Source: Planctomycetaceae bacterium
Lineage (GTDB): Bacteria; Planctomycetota; Planctomycetia; Planctomycetales; Planctomycetaceae
Reading direction: 5' to 3'
Assembly (NCBI GenBank): GCA_020426085.1
Contig: JAGQQP010000053.1
Coordinates: 1 to 13,668 of the forward strand
Length of the DNA stretch: 13,668 bases
In this document: in pieces, positions 1 to 6,822 of the stretch
How positions within the stretch are numbered: position 1 is the first letter of the stretch
Layout: every line of letters starts with the position of its first letter
The notes under the pieces: model-generated
What the model was told of the DNA's origin: nothing
What the model saw: only the letters and a program-made list of their open reading frames with translations
The model's database searches: none
Position numbers and translations under genes: made by a program

Positions 1-752
1 TTCAGGGCAAAGTCCATGCGGTTAATATTTTTTATTGCGTCACCCGCAGTTCGTTCAAGGACAGTTACTACCAGTATCTGAACGCCGGATTTAAAATCCC
101 CTTCTCAACGGGAACCGACTGGTTTCAATATGATTTCTCACGCGTCTATGCCAGACAAACGGGTCCGGTTACGACATCCTCCTGGTTAACCAGCCTGCGG
201 GCAGGTCGCACATTCATTACGAATGGACCGTTACTGGACCTGCGCGTGAATGATCAAATGCCAGGTGACCAGTTGAAACTGACGGCGGCACAGAATCAGA
301 TTCATATCCAGGCGGCAGGACGGGGACGGGTGGATTTCCAGAAAATCGAGCTGATCCACAACGGAAACATCATTCTGACTCAGCCCTCATCACCGGTGGG
401 TAATCACTTCGAGGCGCACATTGATCAACGCATTCCCATCAGTGGTCCCGGATGGATCGCCTTACGCACACCTTCCCCATCCGTTCCCCCCGATCCCGCA
501 CGCCAGCAGAAAACTCCGCTCAACGAACTGGGCCGCGAACTTTTTTCTCATACCAGTCCTGTCTACCTGGAATGGGAGGGGCAGATTTTGCGTAATCGAA
601 AACAGTCGCAGGCATTTCTGACAGAAATGACACAAAATCGAGAAAAAATTGCGAAACAGTTTCTGTTTGCCGATGAACAGGAACGGGCCCAGGTACTGGA
701 CGTTTACTCTGATGCGATCGAAATTCTCAGCCGACAACTGAATTCTGAGTAG
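1..752 (+). CDS. CehA/McbA-like metallohydrolase, C-terminal part (5' end outside window)
   Basis: The reading frame is open from base 3 to the TAG at 750-752, giving 249 residues; the first internal ATG is at 258, and the GTG at 246 is not a true start. The visible part aligns by eye with the C-terminal third of the minus-strand metallohydrolase at 1126-3621. A GTDW segment sits where that protein has GETDF, which probably carries a metal-binding Asp. Both then have a block ending in RxGRTFITNGP or RQGRSYVSDGY, a beta-rich region with a shared WIALR, and a final helical segment. The catalytic His motif would lie upstream, outside the window. Family members act as metal-dependent hydrolases of the PHP/amidohydrolase-like type, often exported in planctomycetes. 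The substrate cannot be inferred. Family assignment rests on the paralogue and is fairly secure. Confidence 0.75.
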   Translation, partial: QGKVHAVNIFYCVTRSSFKDSYYQYLNAGFKIPFSTGTDWFQYDFSRVYARQTGPVTTSSWLTSLRAGRTFITNGPLLDLRVNDQMPGDQLKLTAAQNQIHIQAAGRGRVDFQKIELIHNGNIILTQPSSPVGNHFEAHIDQRIPISGPGWIALRTPSPSVPPDPARQQKTPLNELGRELFSHTSPVYLEWEGQILRNRKQSQAFLTEMTQNREKIAKQFLFADEQERAQVLDVYSDAIEILSRQLNSE

Positions 753-771
753 CCAGATCTCTGTTCGACTC

Positions 772-800
772 TTGAGTCTGAAGCGTGATTTTCCTAGAAT
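772..800 (+). promoter_or_regulatory. Candidate sigma70-type promoter for the 860-1120 gene
   Basis: TTGAGT at 772-777 and TAGAAT at 795-800 are separated by exactly 17 bases, matching the sigma70 consensus at 4/6 and 5/6 positions. Transcription would begin near 807, leaving a leader of about 50 bases before the ATG at 860. The -35 lies inside a small inverted repeat (GACTC-TT-GAGTC, 767-778), which could be a remnant terminator stem of the preceding gene or an operator. No T-run follows it, so it is not called as a terminator. Confidence 0.5.
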
Positions 801-859
801 AACCGGCCGGGCAGTCAGCGTGAAAAACTGCCATCTCTGTATTCAGAAAGAGTTTTGAA

Positions 860-1120
860 ATGAACCGATTCAAACTGACACTGGTTATGTTGTTTACTCT
901 CGCCCAGTGCCCACAGCTGTTTGCTCACCCGGGACACGGTACTCAGGAAGTCGCCAATCCCAATGGAATTCTGCATTATCTGACTGAGCCGGTTCACCTG
1001 ATTCCATTCATCGGCGTCGCTGCATTTGTTGGCCTGTTGTTTGCCGGTAAGAAATATCTGCAGCGATCACGCGACCAGCGCCAGAAAGTGACCGTTCGCG
1101 TAGAAAATCGTCGTAAGTAA
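860..1120 (+). CDS. Small exported membrane protein with HPGHG motif
   Basis: This 86-residue protein has an N-terminal signal sequence (residues 1-22, ending QLFA), a short His-containing segment (HPGHG at 23-27, His39, His46), a transmembrane helix at about 46-63, and a basic cytoplasmic tail of about 20 residues. Cleavage after Ala22 would leave histidine as the first mature residue. Histidines near the N-terminus resemble those of HupE/UreJ-type and other metal-handling envelope proteins, so metal binding is possible but unproven. A Shine-Dalgarno AAAGAG lies at 848-853, suitably placed for the ATG at 860, and a promoter candidate lies upstream. The gene ends only 5 bases from the stop of the convergent metallohydrolase gene. 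I do not recognise a named family. Confidence 0.7.
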   Translation: MNRFKLTLVMLFTLAQCPQLFAHPGHGTQEVANPNGILHYLTEPVHLIPFIGVAAFVGLLFAGKKYLQRSRDQRQKVTVRVENRRK

Positions 1121-1125
1121 ACCGT

Positions 1126-3621
1126 TCAGTTCACTGCTGCTTTCGCGCGCTGCAGATACGTTTGAATGGCGCGCTGGTAAGCCTGCTCTGCTGCCTGCCG
1201 TTCTGATTCTGCAATTTTCAGATGTCGATTTTTCCAGAGCAGCTTGATGGTCTCCGCGCACCACAGTGCGCTGTCGCGTGAAGCACGTATCGGCTGTTCC
1301 GCAATAATGACATTCACCGGATTGGTATGCAGCTGAGGAAACTGCCGCAATGCAATCCAGCTGCTGGACTCTACCGGAACATCGAATTGCAGGGAATGAA
1401 TTTTTCCATCGGCGGGAACGCTCTGCTTCGCTATCACTTTTCCATTCACCACAATTTCCACGAGTCGTTTCCCGGCGGTGACATATTCGGAATTGCGCGG
1501 TGCATGCAGCACTCGTGTGTCTCCCGCTGCCCGACGGCCTTCGGGGGGATCGAGCAGACCATAGGCAACCGCACGGGGCATTTCGGGCGCAAACGCGACT
1601 TTCGCTTCGATCTTCACCCGGCCCGGCTGCTCCAGCTGAATCTCTTCAAAACCGGGTGCGACCTCATTGACCTGGAACTCTAATGCGTGCGCATAACCGT
1701 CGGAAACATAACTGCGTCCCTGCCGGATTCCCTGACACCACTGTGTAAAATCGACTTCCGTCTGCTGACCGAGTTGCACATAAACTCGACCCTGACCGAC
1801 ACGACGGCTGCTCATGCAGGGAAAATCGGTTTCGCCACTCACCTTCAATGGAAAGCCACAGTTTAAAATATGATACCAGGTATTCCATTCCGGTATGCGT
1901 TCGGTATCCATGGCACTGATGAAGTCACAAACCCCTTCCGCCGTGCTGACACAAATCTCCATCGCACCACCCCCGTTCATTTCGGGAACCGCCAGGTTTG
2001 GCAGATGGTCAGCAACTTCTTCCAGAGCCTGCGTTAGTTCATCCAGCGACAGCTGACTGTTTCCATCCGCATCAATTGTGGAAAAGGCAGCAGGCAGGAG
2101 TCCTGTTGCCGCTTCTTCCGAACTGAGTGTCTGCGACTTGTCGTGATCCAGTTCCTGAATTAATCGTTGCGCCGCGAGAGGAGGATTGACGCGTAATGCC
2201 GAATGAGGAAAACCGGTCACGCCCCCCTGCTCTTTACACCATCGCAGTACGGGTACCGTCCAGCTCGGCCAGCCGGTCGTGGTTCCCAGGGTGCCGGGAT
2301 ACGTCTGATTCTGCAAGTTCAACAGACAGACATGCCCCAACGCTGCCGAGCCGAAACCACTGATTTCCAGATCGTATTTGAGCAGAGTCAAAGGTTCGCT
2401 GACCCGATCAGCCGTCGAAGCGAAAAACTGACGCTGGACATCAAAGCAAGGCCCCCAGGTCAGAACACAGCCGACATTCAAACCTTCCCCCTTGACCTGA
2501 TTGAACATGTCCTGCGGCGTGACTCCCTTGGTAGGATTATCATAATGAGCACAGCCGGCGGCATGAATGTGATGATCACCGGAATAAAATCCGAATTCGC
2601 GGGGGTTCACCCAGCGTTTCAGATTCACTTCCAGAGTCTGCTCGGTTTCTGCAGAGACGTTGACCTTGCGAGTCAGCCTCTGGTATTCCGGACCGCGACT
2701 GAACTCCATCTCCAGTTCGCTGGCAGGCAGCATCACGGTGTCACCGTCCAGCCGATAAATCTGAGGTTGGAAAAAGAAATCGGGAGCCAGTCGTTTAGCC
2801 TGCAAAGGATAGACGCGTCCCTGCGCATCTCGAAACATCAGCCGCGCCGCGGTGGGTGTTCCGTCAAAGTCCTTGATCGAAAGTTTCACGGGAATCGCTG
2901 GTCGCACATCAAACAGGACAGGCACTTCGCCGCGAAAACCGATGTCCTGCGTACCCGCTCCGACATCGAAGCCGAGTGTCGCTTCCCGTTTCCCCGATTC
3001 ATGGCAGTAAATGAGAGCAAGCACATATTCGACTTCCAGTCCGCTCAGTTTGACGGTCATCGGACTCGCCTGAAACAGTTCGACTTCCAGAAAACGATCT
3101 GCGGCACTGGCTTTGTTTTCGTTCCGGTTCAATTCCGGCTGGGCCTGCCGCTTGAGAGAATTCAAAGCAGCTCCCGAATACACGGGACCTGCCTGGGGAC
3201 TGGAGATCTGCAGTTGCCTGGTCACCGTACTCTGGTTGACCACCTTCACCACAAACGGCGTAAAGCCTCCCTGCTGCAAAACAGCGACAGCAGGACCGCG
3301 GGCGACTTTTGTCCGTACTTCCGGGTTCAGCGAAACGAGGCACAGGACTTCCGAATCGAGCAACTTCTGAATCGCAGCAGCATCCCGTTGATCACAGGCA
3401 GTATTAAGTTTCTGAACCAGCGGCGCGGGTAACGGTGCCCCCAGGTAGTCCAGCGCAGCAATGAGCCGTTTGACATTTGCTGCCAGCGGCTGACCTTCCA
3501 CTTCTTCGACCGGGAGAGACTCAGCCCGCAGATTCCCCGAAGCAAAGAACAACAACAGGCACACGAGCATCAAGGGCGCGCGTCCCGGTTTCGCATCAGC
3601 AGCAGTACGTTCGACGTTCAT
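1126..3621 (-). CDS. Exported CehA/McbA-family metallohydrolase with internal EF-hand pair
   Basis: The protein has 831 residues. A signal peptide covers residues 1-33 (hydrophobic core at 17-28, likely cut after LRA). An N-terminal beta-rich, cupredoxin- or carbohydrate-binding-like region extends to about 340. The metallohydrolase core starts with GDHHIH at 348-353, the PHP-type metal-binding motif, followed by His430, His473 (FPHS) and Asp599 (GETD) as likely further ligands. Two canonical EF-hand loops at 492-503 (D-x-D-x-S-x-T, ending E503) and 517-528 (D-x-D-x-N-x-Q, ending E528) lie between His473 and Asp599. A beta domain follows, then a C-terminal helical tail (785-830). The SD GAGGAA at 3627-3632 supports this ATG. 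It follows the mutarotase gene by 44 bases on the same strand, so the two are probably co-transcribed. Substrate unknown. Confidence 0.85.
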   Translation of the reverse strand: MNVERTAADAKPGRAPLMLVCLLLFFASGNLRAESLPVEEVEGQPLAANVKRLIAALDYLGAPLPAPLVQKLNTACDQRDAAAIQKLLDSEVLCLVSLNPEVRTKVARGPAVAVLQQGGFTPFVVKVVNQSTVTRQLQISSPQAGPVYSGAALNSLKRQAQPELNRNENKASAADRFLEVELFQASPMTVKLSGLEVEYVLALIYCHESGKREATLGFDVGAGTQDIGFRGEVPVLFDVRPAIPVKLSIKDFDGTPTAARLMFRDAQGRVYPLQAKRLAPDFFFQPQIYRLDGDTVMLPASELEMEFSRGPEYQRLTRKVNVSAETEQTLEVNLKRWVNPREFGFYSGDHHIHAAGCAHYDNPTKGVTPQDMFNQVKGEGLNVGCVLTWGPCFDVQRQFFASTADRVSEPLTLLKYDLEISGFGSAALGHVCLLNLQNQTYPGTLGTTTGWPSWTVPVLRWCKEQGGVTGFPHSALRVNPPLAAQRLIQELDHDKSQTLSSEEAATGLLPAAFSTIDADGNSQLSLDELTQALEEVADHLPNLAVPEMNGGGAMEICVSTAEGVCDFISAMDTERIPEWNTWYHILNCGFPLKVSGETDFPCMSSRRVGQGRVYVQLGQQTEVDFTQWCQGIRQGRSYVSDGYAHALEFQVNEVAPGFEEIQLEQPGRVKIEAKVAFAPEMPRAVAYGLLDPPEGRRAAGDTRVLHAPRNSEYVTAGKRLVEIVVNGKVIAKQSVPADGKIHSLQFDVPVESSSWIALRQFPQLHTNPVNVIIAEQPIRASRDSALWCAETIKLLWKNRHLKIAESERQAAEQAYQRAIQTYLQRAKAAVN

Positions 3622-3665
3622 TACTGTTCCTCATCCGAGCTACAGCATGTCAGGCAATTGCTGTT

Positions 3666-4847
3666 TTACTCTACTGAAAATTTATGGATGGTGGTCTGTT
3701 CGTAAACCTGGCCCGGCTTGAGGATCGTGCTGGGAAACTCCGGCTGATTGGGGGAATTCGGAAAATGCTGTGCTTCCAGGCAGAGCCCGCCATTCTTGGG
3801 ATAACCGCCACTGGCCGGTGTACCATCCAGAAAGTTCCCCGTATAGAACTGCACGCCAGGTTCGGTCGTCAGAACTTCCATCACGCGGCCCGACGCGGGA
3901 TCTTTGACCCGTGCACAAAAGGCGGGCTGCTTTTCGCTGGAATTGACCACCCAGCAATGATCATAGCCCCCTTCCACCTGACCGATCCGCTCACCAATTT
4001 TATGAGCTGACGTAAAATCCATCGGAGTCCCCTTGACGGGCTTCAGTTCCCCGGTCGGAATCGCTTCGTCAGTCACAGGCAGATACTGATCACAGTTGAG
4101 AACCAGTTCATGATCCAGAATCGTCCCTGCGCCAGCCAGATTCCAGTAACAGTGATTGGTGACGTTGATAGGCGTTTCCTGATCGCTGGTCGCGGTGTAA
4201 TCGATTTTCAGTTCGTTATCGTTATTCAAAGAATAGACGACCTTCAAAGTCAGTTTGCCGGGATAGCCTTCTTCCCCAGCGGGACTGACCAGGCTCAACC
4301 GCACGCCAACTTCGTCTTTCGTACTGAAACTTTCTGCAGCCCAGACTTTTTTGTCAAAGCCCGATTCACCGCCGTGCAGATGACTGGGAGGATTATTCTG
4401 AGCCAGTTGATATTCTTTTCCGTTGAGAGAGAATTTCCCGTCCTTGATGCGATTGGCATAACGACCGCAGATGGCACCGAAGTAGGGACCTTTTTTCTCA
4501 TAACCAGCCAGCGAATCAAAACCCAGCGTGATATTTTCTGATTTCCCCTGTTTGTCGGGCAGATAAACCGAGGTCACAATCGCGCCATAGTTGATAATGT
4601 TGACGCTGGTTCCTTTATTATTTGACAGCAGGAACTGAGTAATCTCCTGACCATCCGCGGTGGTTCCATAGGGCTCTTCCTGAACGGTCAACTGAAATTC
4701 ATTTCCGGTATTCATGTCTGCATCCTTCGCACTGGTTTGATCTGAAGCGGCTTTTCTGGAGTCGGGAGAGGGTGACTTTTCCTCTGAACAGCCTGTAAGC
4801 AGAATTAAAGCGCTGAAGATTCCACTCCAATATTTCCGTTGCATCAT
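3666..4847 (-). CDS. galM: Lipid-anchored aldose 1-epimerase (mutarotase)
   Basis: This 393-residue aldose 1-epimerase interconverts alpha and beta anomers of sugars such as glucose or galactose. A lipoprotein signal (residues 1-20, lipobox LTGC, Cys20) is followed by a polar linker to about 48 and then the full galactose-mutarotase beta-sandwich. Family motifs are intact: NYGA (87-90), GRYANRI with Arg132, LHGG with His158, TNHCYWNLAG with the catalytic-acid His232, YDH with Asp296, and LCLEAQHFPNSPN with the catalytic-base Glu358. Cytoplasmic GalM enzymes are about 340-350 residues, so the extra length is the export signal and linker. Two ATGs are adjacent; SD AGAGGAC (4854-4860) is 6 bases before the first, which is chosen. 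The metallohydrolase gene follows after 44 bases. Anchoring to a membrane facing the periplasm is inferred from the lipobox. Confidence 0.92.
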   Translation of the reverse strand: MMQRKYWSGIFSALILLTGCSEEKSPSPDSRKAASDQTSAKDADMNTGNEFQLTVQEEPYGTTADGQEITQFLLSNNKGTSVNIINYGAIVTSVYLPDKQGKSENITLGFDSLAGYEKKGPYFGAICGRYANRIKDGKFSLNGKEYQLAQNNPPSHLHGGESGFDKKVWAAESFSTKDEVGVRLSLVSPAGEEGYPGKLTLKVVYSLNNDNELKIDYTATSDQETPINVTNHCYWNLAGAGTILDHELVLNCDQYLPVTDEAIPTGELKPVKGTPMDFTSAHKIGERIGQVEGGYDHCWVVNSSEKQPAFCARVKDPASGRVMEVLTTEPGVQFYTGNFLDGTPASGGYPKNGGLCLEAQHFPNSPNQPEFPSTILKPGQVYEQTTIHKFSVE

Positions 4848-5335
4848 TAAAAGGTCCTCTCGCTACCGACGGGATGTAATTGACAGGCTCAGTTCAATTG
4901 TCTCTCCAGACCAGAATAACAAATCCTCCTGCAAATGTAATGCAGAAATGAATTCGTCAGCCACTATCATCCCAGAGACAAAACATCGGACTCCGGAAAC
5001 CGAATTTCCGGCGCGAAAACAGCTTCGTGCAGCGAATCAGCGCCGCTGCTGCGAGATGATAAGATCCGGCGTTTTAACGCAACTTTAGTGAAGAATGGAA
5101 TTCTTACAGGCACACTCAGAAAGCAAAATTCTTCGTGATGGAAAAATAGCAGAATTATTATTTACTTCCCTCGCTCAGGAATTCAGGGGAACTCATGTAT
5201 TCGCCCGGACACTAAATTTAGGTTAATATTTAAAGACATTGATGTTAACATACATCGCAAATACCTAAAAACAAAAAACTTACGTCATTATTAAACAGAA
5301 TCCACGATTCCTCCCCAAAACAAATGAGAGGAAGT

Positions 5336-5341
5336 TATAAT
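5336..5341 (+). promoter_or_regulatory. Candidate -10 element for the sigma operon
   Basis: A perfect TATAAT would place the transcription start near 5348 and give a leader of about 126 bases ahead of the sigma gene. There is no good -35 hexamer at 16-18 bases upstream, so an activator or another sigma factor may be needed. A GGAAGTT just upstream (5330-5336) resembles an ECF -35 element, but its matching -10 is not convincing. Confidence 0.3.
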
Positions 5342-5362
5342 TAAAGGCAGGCGATTTGATTT

Positions 5363-5468
5363 GGAGAATATGGGATTCTGTTCCAGAATCTTTACTAAAT
5401 TCCCATCATTTCTCCTCTCTCTGGCGTAGTAATAGACAGAGCGTGTCAAATAACGCGGAGAGGGGAGG
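5363..5468 (+). promoter_or_regulatory. Structured sigma-factor mRNA leader with two exclusive stems
   Basis: Stem A joins GGAGAA (5363-5368) to TTCTCC (5410-5415), ATGGGA (5370-5375) to TCCCAT (5401-5406) and TTCTG (5376-5380) to CAGAA (5384-5388). Stem B joins TCTCCTCTC (5411-5419) to GAGAGGGGA (5458-5466), nine pairs with one G-U, with a further GCGT/ACGC helix inside (5424-5427 with 5453-5456). Stem B covers the Shine-Dalgarno region (GGGAGG, 5463-5468). The two stems share 5411-5415 and cannot form fully at once. This is the layout of a translational on/off switch, but part of the complementarity could be chance purine/pyrimidine bias. Confidence 0.35.
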
Positions 5469-5473
5469 TAGAC

Positions 5474-6106
5474 ATGCAGTTAGAAATGGTCGATAAAAAA
5501 ATTGAGGAACGAGACTCTTTGCCATCGGGGGGTGTCACCAGTGACGCTCGCCTGGTTGAAGCAGCTCGCAAGGGTGACGACAGCGCGTTTGGCGAATTGG
5601 TCCTGCGTTATGAGCGCAGATTAATTCGTGTGCTGATTCAGTTCGTCAAGAGCCCGGACCTGGCAGAAGATCTGGCTCAGGATACATTCCTGAAAAGCTA
5701 TGAGCGTCTCGATCAGTTCGATACATCCAGGAGATTTGGTCCCTGGCTGTTCCGGATCGGTGTCAATCAGGCGCTGGACTACCTGCGAAAACAGAAGCGA
5801 AGAGGCTGGTGGCTGTTATTCAGTGACAGTCCCTCGGATACTCCTTTCGATCCCTCAGTGCCGGATCCAAGGAACAAAATTGATATTAACCAGGAAGTTC
5901 AGGCAATCCTTGAAGAAATTCCTGAAAAATATCGTACCGTGCTCGTATTGCGTGACCTGGAAAACTTTTCTACTTCGGAAATCGCTGCGATCCTGGACCG
6001 TAAAGAAGCAACCATTCGCTGGCGACTGGCAGAAGCAAGAAACCGTTTCCAGAAACTGTGGTCTAATCGTCAAAATGTAGAAAGCTCCATGTCGGGCAAG
6101 GAATAA
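5474..6106 (+). CDS. ECF (extracytoplasmic function) RNA polymerase sigma factor
   Basis: The 210-residue protein has the two-domain ECF sigma layout. Region 2 spans about 26-108, including AEDLAQDTFLKSY (64-76, core binding) and PWLFRIGVNQALDYLRK (90-106, -10 melting and recognition). A variable linker covers about 110-138. Region 4 spans about 139-195, with EIPEKYRTVLVLRDLENFS and a helix-turn-helix (TSEIAAILDRKEATIRWRL) for the -35 element. It directs core RNA polymerase to a dedicated promoter set. The SD GGGAGG at 5463-5468 lies 5 bases before the ATG, and the leader may fold over it. The anti-sigma gene follows after 6 bases, so activity is presumably held by that partner and released by an envelope signal. 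The ECF group cannot be assigned by eye. Confidence 0.93.
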   Translation: MQLEMVDKKIEERDSLPSGGVTSDARLVEAARKGDDSAFGELVLRYERRLIRVLIQFVKSPDLAEDLAQDTFLKSYERLDQFDTSRRFGPWLFRIGVNQALDYLRKQKRRGWWLLFSDSPSDTPFDPSVPDPRNKIDINQEVQAILEEIPEKYRTVLVLRDLENFSTSEIAAILDRKEATIRWRLAEARNRFQKLWSNRQNVESSMSGKE

Positions 6107-6112
6107 TAAGAC

Positions 6113-6697
6113 ATGTACTGCGCACAATGTAACGGTTTGAAATCGCGCGTCGCTCTAGCTGTCGGAAACGATCTCTCGGACGACGAACTCAAACTACTTG
6201 AAAAACAACTTAAAAACTGTGAGCAATGTCGCTCACAATACGATCAGCTGCAAAAAAGCTACGAAGCCCTGCAAAATCAGTTCGACAGTGCTCCTGTTCC
6301 TTCTTTGCAGGATAGTGTCTGGCCTCAGGTGTCTGCGAAAATTGCCGCCCGTCGCCGGAAAAACAGACCGACGCGGTTTAATGTTCTGCTACCGACGCTG
6401 ACAACCATTGCCTGCTGTCTGGCTCTCATGCTGGTTACTAACAAACCTCGTTTAGAGCAACAGTCATTTGCCCCGGCAACTGAATCAATTCATCCCGTCA
6501 ACGTTTTTGGAAACCAGAATTTCTCGAATGTAAACCTGCGTGACTTTCCGGATCAGCAGTGGGATGCATCATCACCCAAACAGATGCGGGAACACCAGCA
6601 GAGGCTGGAACATCAGATGAATCCTTATGGATACGAGTTACCTCGTCTCCGCCATGATTCCCCGAATTCCCACCAGTTGCATTCGGTAAAATTTTAA
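6113..6697 (+). CDS. Probable transmembrane anti-sigma factor with CxxC...CxxC N-terminus
   Basis: This 194-residue protein begins 6 bases after the sigma gene stop. Cysteines at 3, 6, 36 and 39 form two CxxC pairs around an acidic helix (LSDDELKLLEKQL). The second pair and the following SQYDQL resemble the zinc-binding anti-sigma (ZAS) domain. However, the usual His of H-x3-C-x2-C is Gln32, and an extra N-terminal CxxC could supply the missing ligand. A TM helix lies at about 89-109. It is followed by an 85-residue extracytoplasmic tail rich in Gln, Asn and His (161-194) with no recognisable domain. By position and layout it should sequester the sigma factor at the membrane. A weak SD, AAGGA, lies at 6098-6102. 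Family homology is inferred mainly from architecture and context. Confidence 0.8.
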   Translation: MYCAQCNGLKSRVALAVGNDLSDDELKLLEKQLKNCEQCRSQYDQLQKSYEALQNQFDSAPVPSLQDSVWPQVSAKIAARRRKNRPTRFNVLLPTLTTIACCLALMLVTNKPRLEQQSFAPATESIHPVNVFGNQNFSNVNLRDFPDQQWDASSPKQMREHQQRLEHQMNPYGYELPRLRHDSPNSHQLHSVKF

Positions 6698-6721
6698 GTT
6701 CAACTCCCCATTCCTGAACTC

Positions 6722-6750
6722 AGGCTGGTCAATCGACCAGCCTTTTTTTT
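6722..6750 (+). terminator. Rho-independent terminator of the sigma/anti-sigma operon
   Basis: A perfect 9-bp stem (AGGCTGGTC at 6722-6730, GACCAGCCT at 6735-6743) has an AATC tetraloop and is followed by seven further T residues to 6750. It lies 25 bases after the anti-sigma stop codon and insulates the acetyltransferase gene from the sigma operon. Confidence 0.95.
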
Positions 6751-6822
6751 ATGATATCAGCAAAGTCATATCCTATCATCAATCGGGTGACATGAATCTG
6801 TCTCAGGAATTGCACGCTGCTT

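Larger units (their letters stand above)
4848..5473. other. 626-base divergent intergenic region (mutarotase / sigma factor)
   Basis: No credible coding region is seen. The segment from about 5090 on is AT-rich. It contains a 5-bp-armed inverted repeat at 5069-5080 and two perfect 10-base palindromes at 5212-5221 (CTAAATTTAG) and 5242-5251 (ATGTTAACAT). Their centres are 30 bases apart, about three helical turns. These could be operators but are also plausible by chance in AT-rich DNA. A TATAAT hexamer lies at 5336-5341, and the sigma-factor leader follows it. I could not identify a convincing promoter for the mutarotase operon on the minus strand. Confidence 0.5.

Noticed and set aside
246..752. 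A complete gene starting at 246
   Set aside because: The frame stays open to the left edge with sequence homologous to the other metallohydrolase, so this is the end of a longer gene.
860..925. Lipobox reading of LAQC in the small HPGHG protein
   Set aside because: Gln at the position before Cys does not fit a lipobox, and a signal peptidase I site after QLFA is a better fit.
2203..3432. A 409-codon open frame on the plus strand
   Set aside because: It is fully antisense to the well-supported metallohydrolase gene, has no domain signature, and reads as typical shadow sequence rich in Arg, Gln and His.
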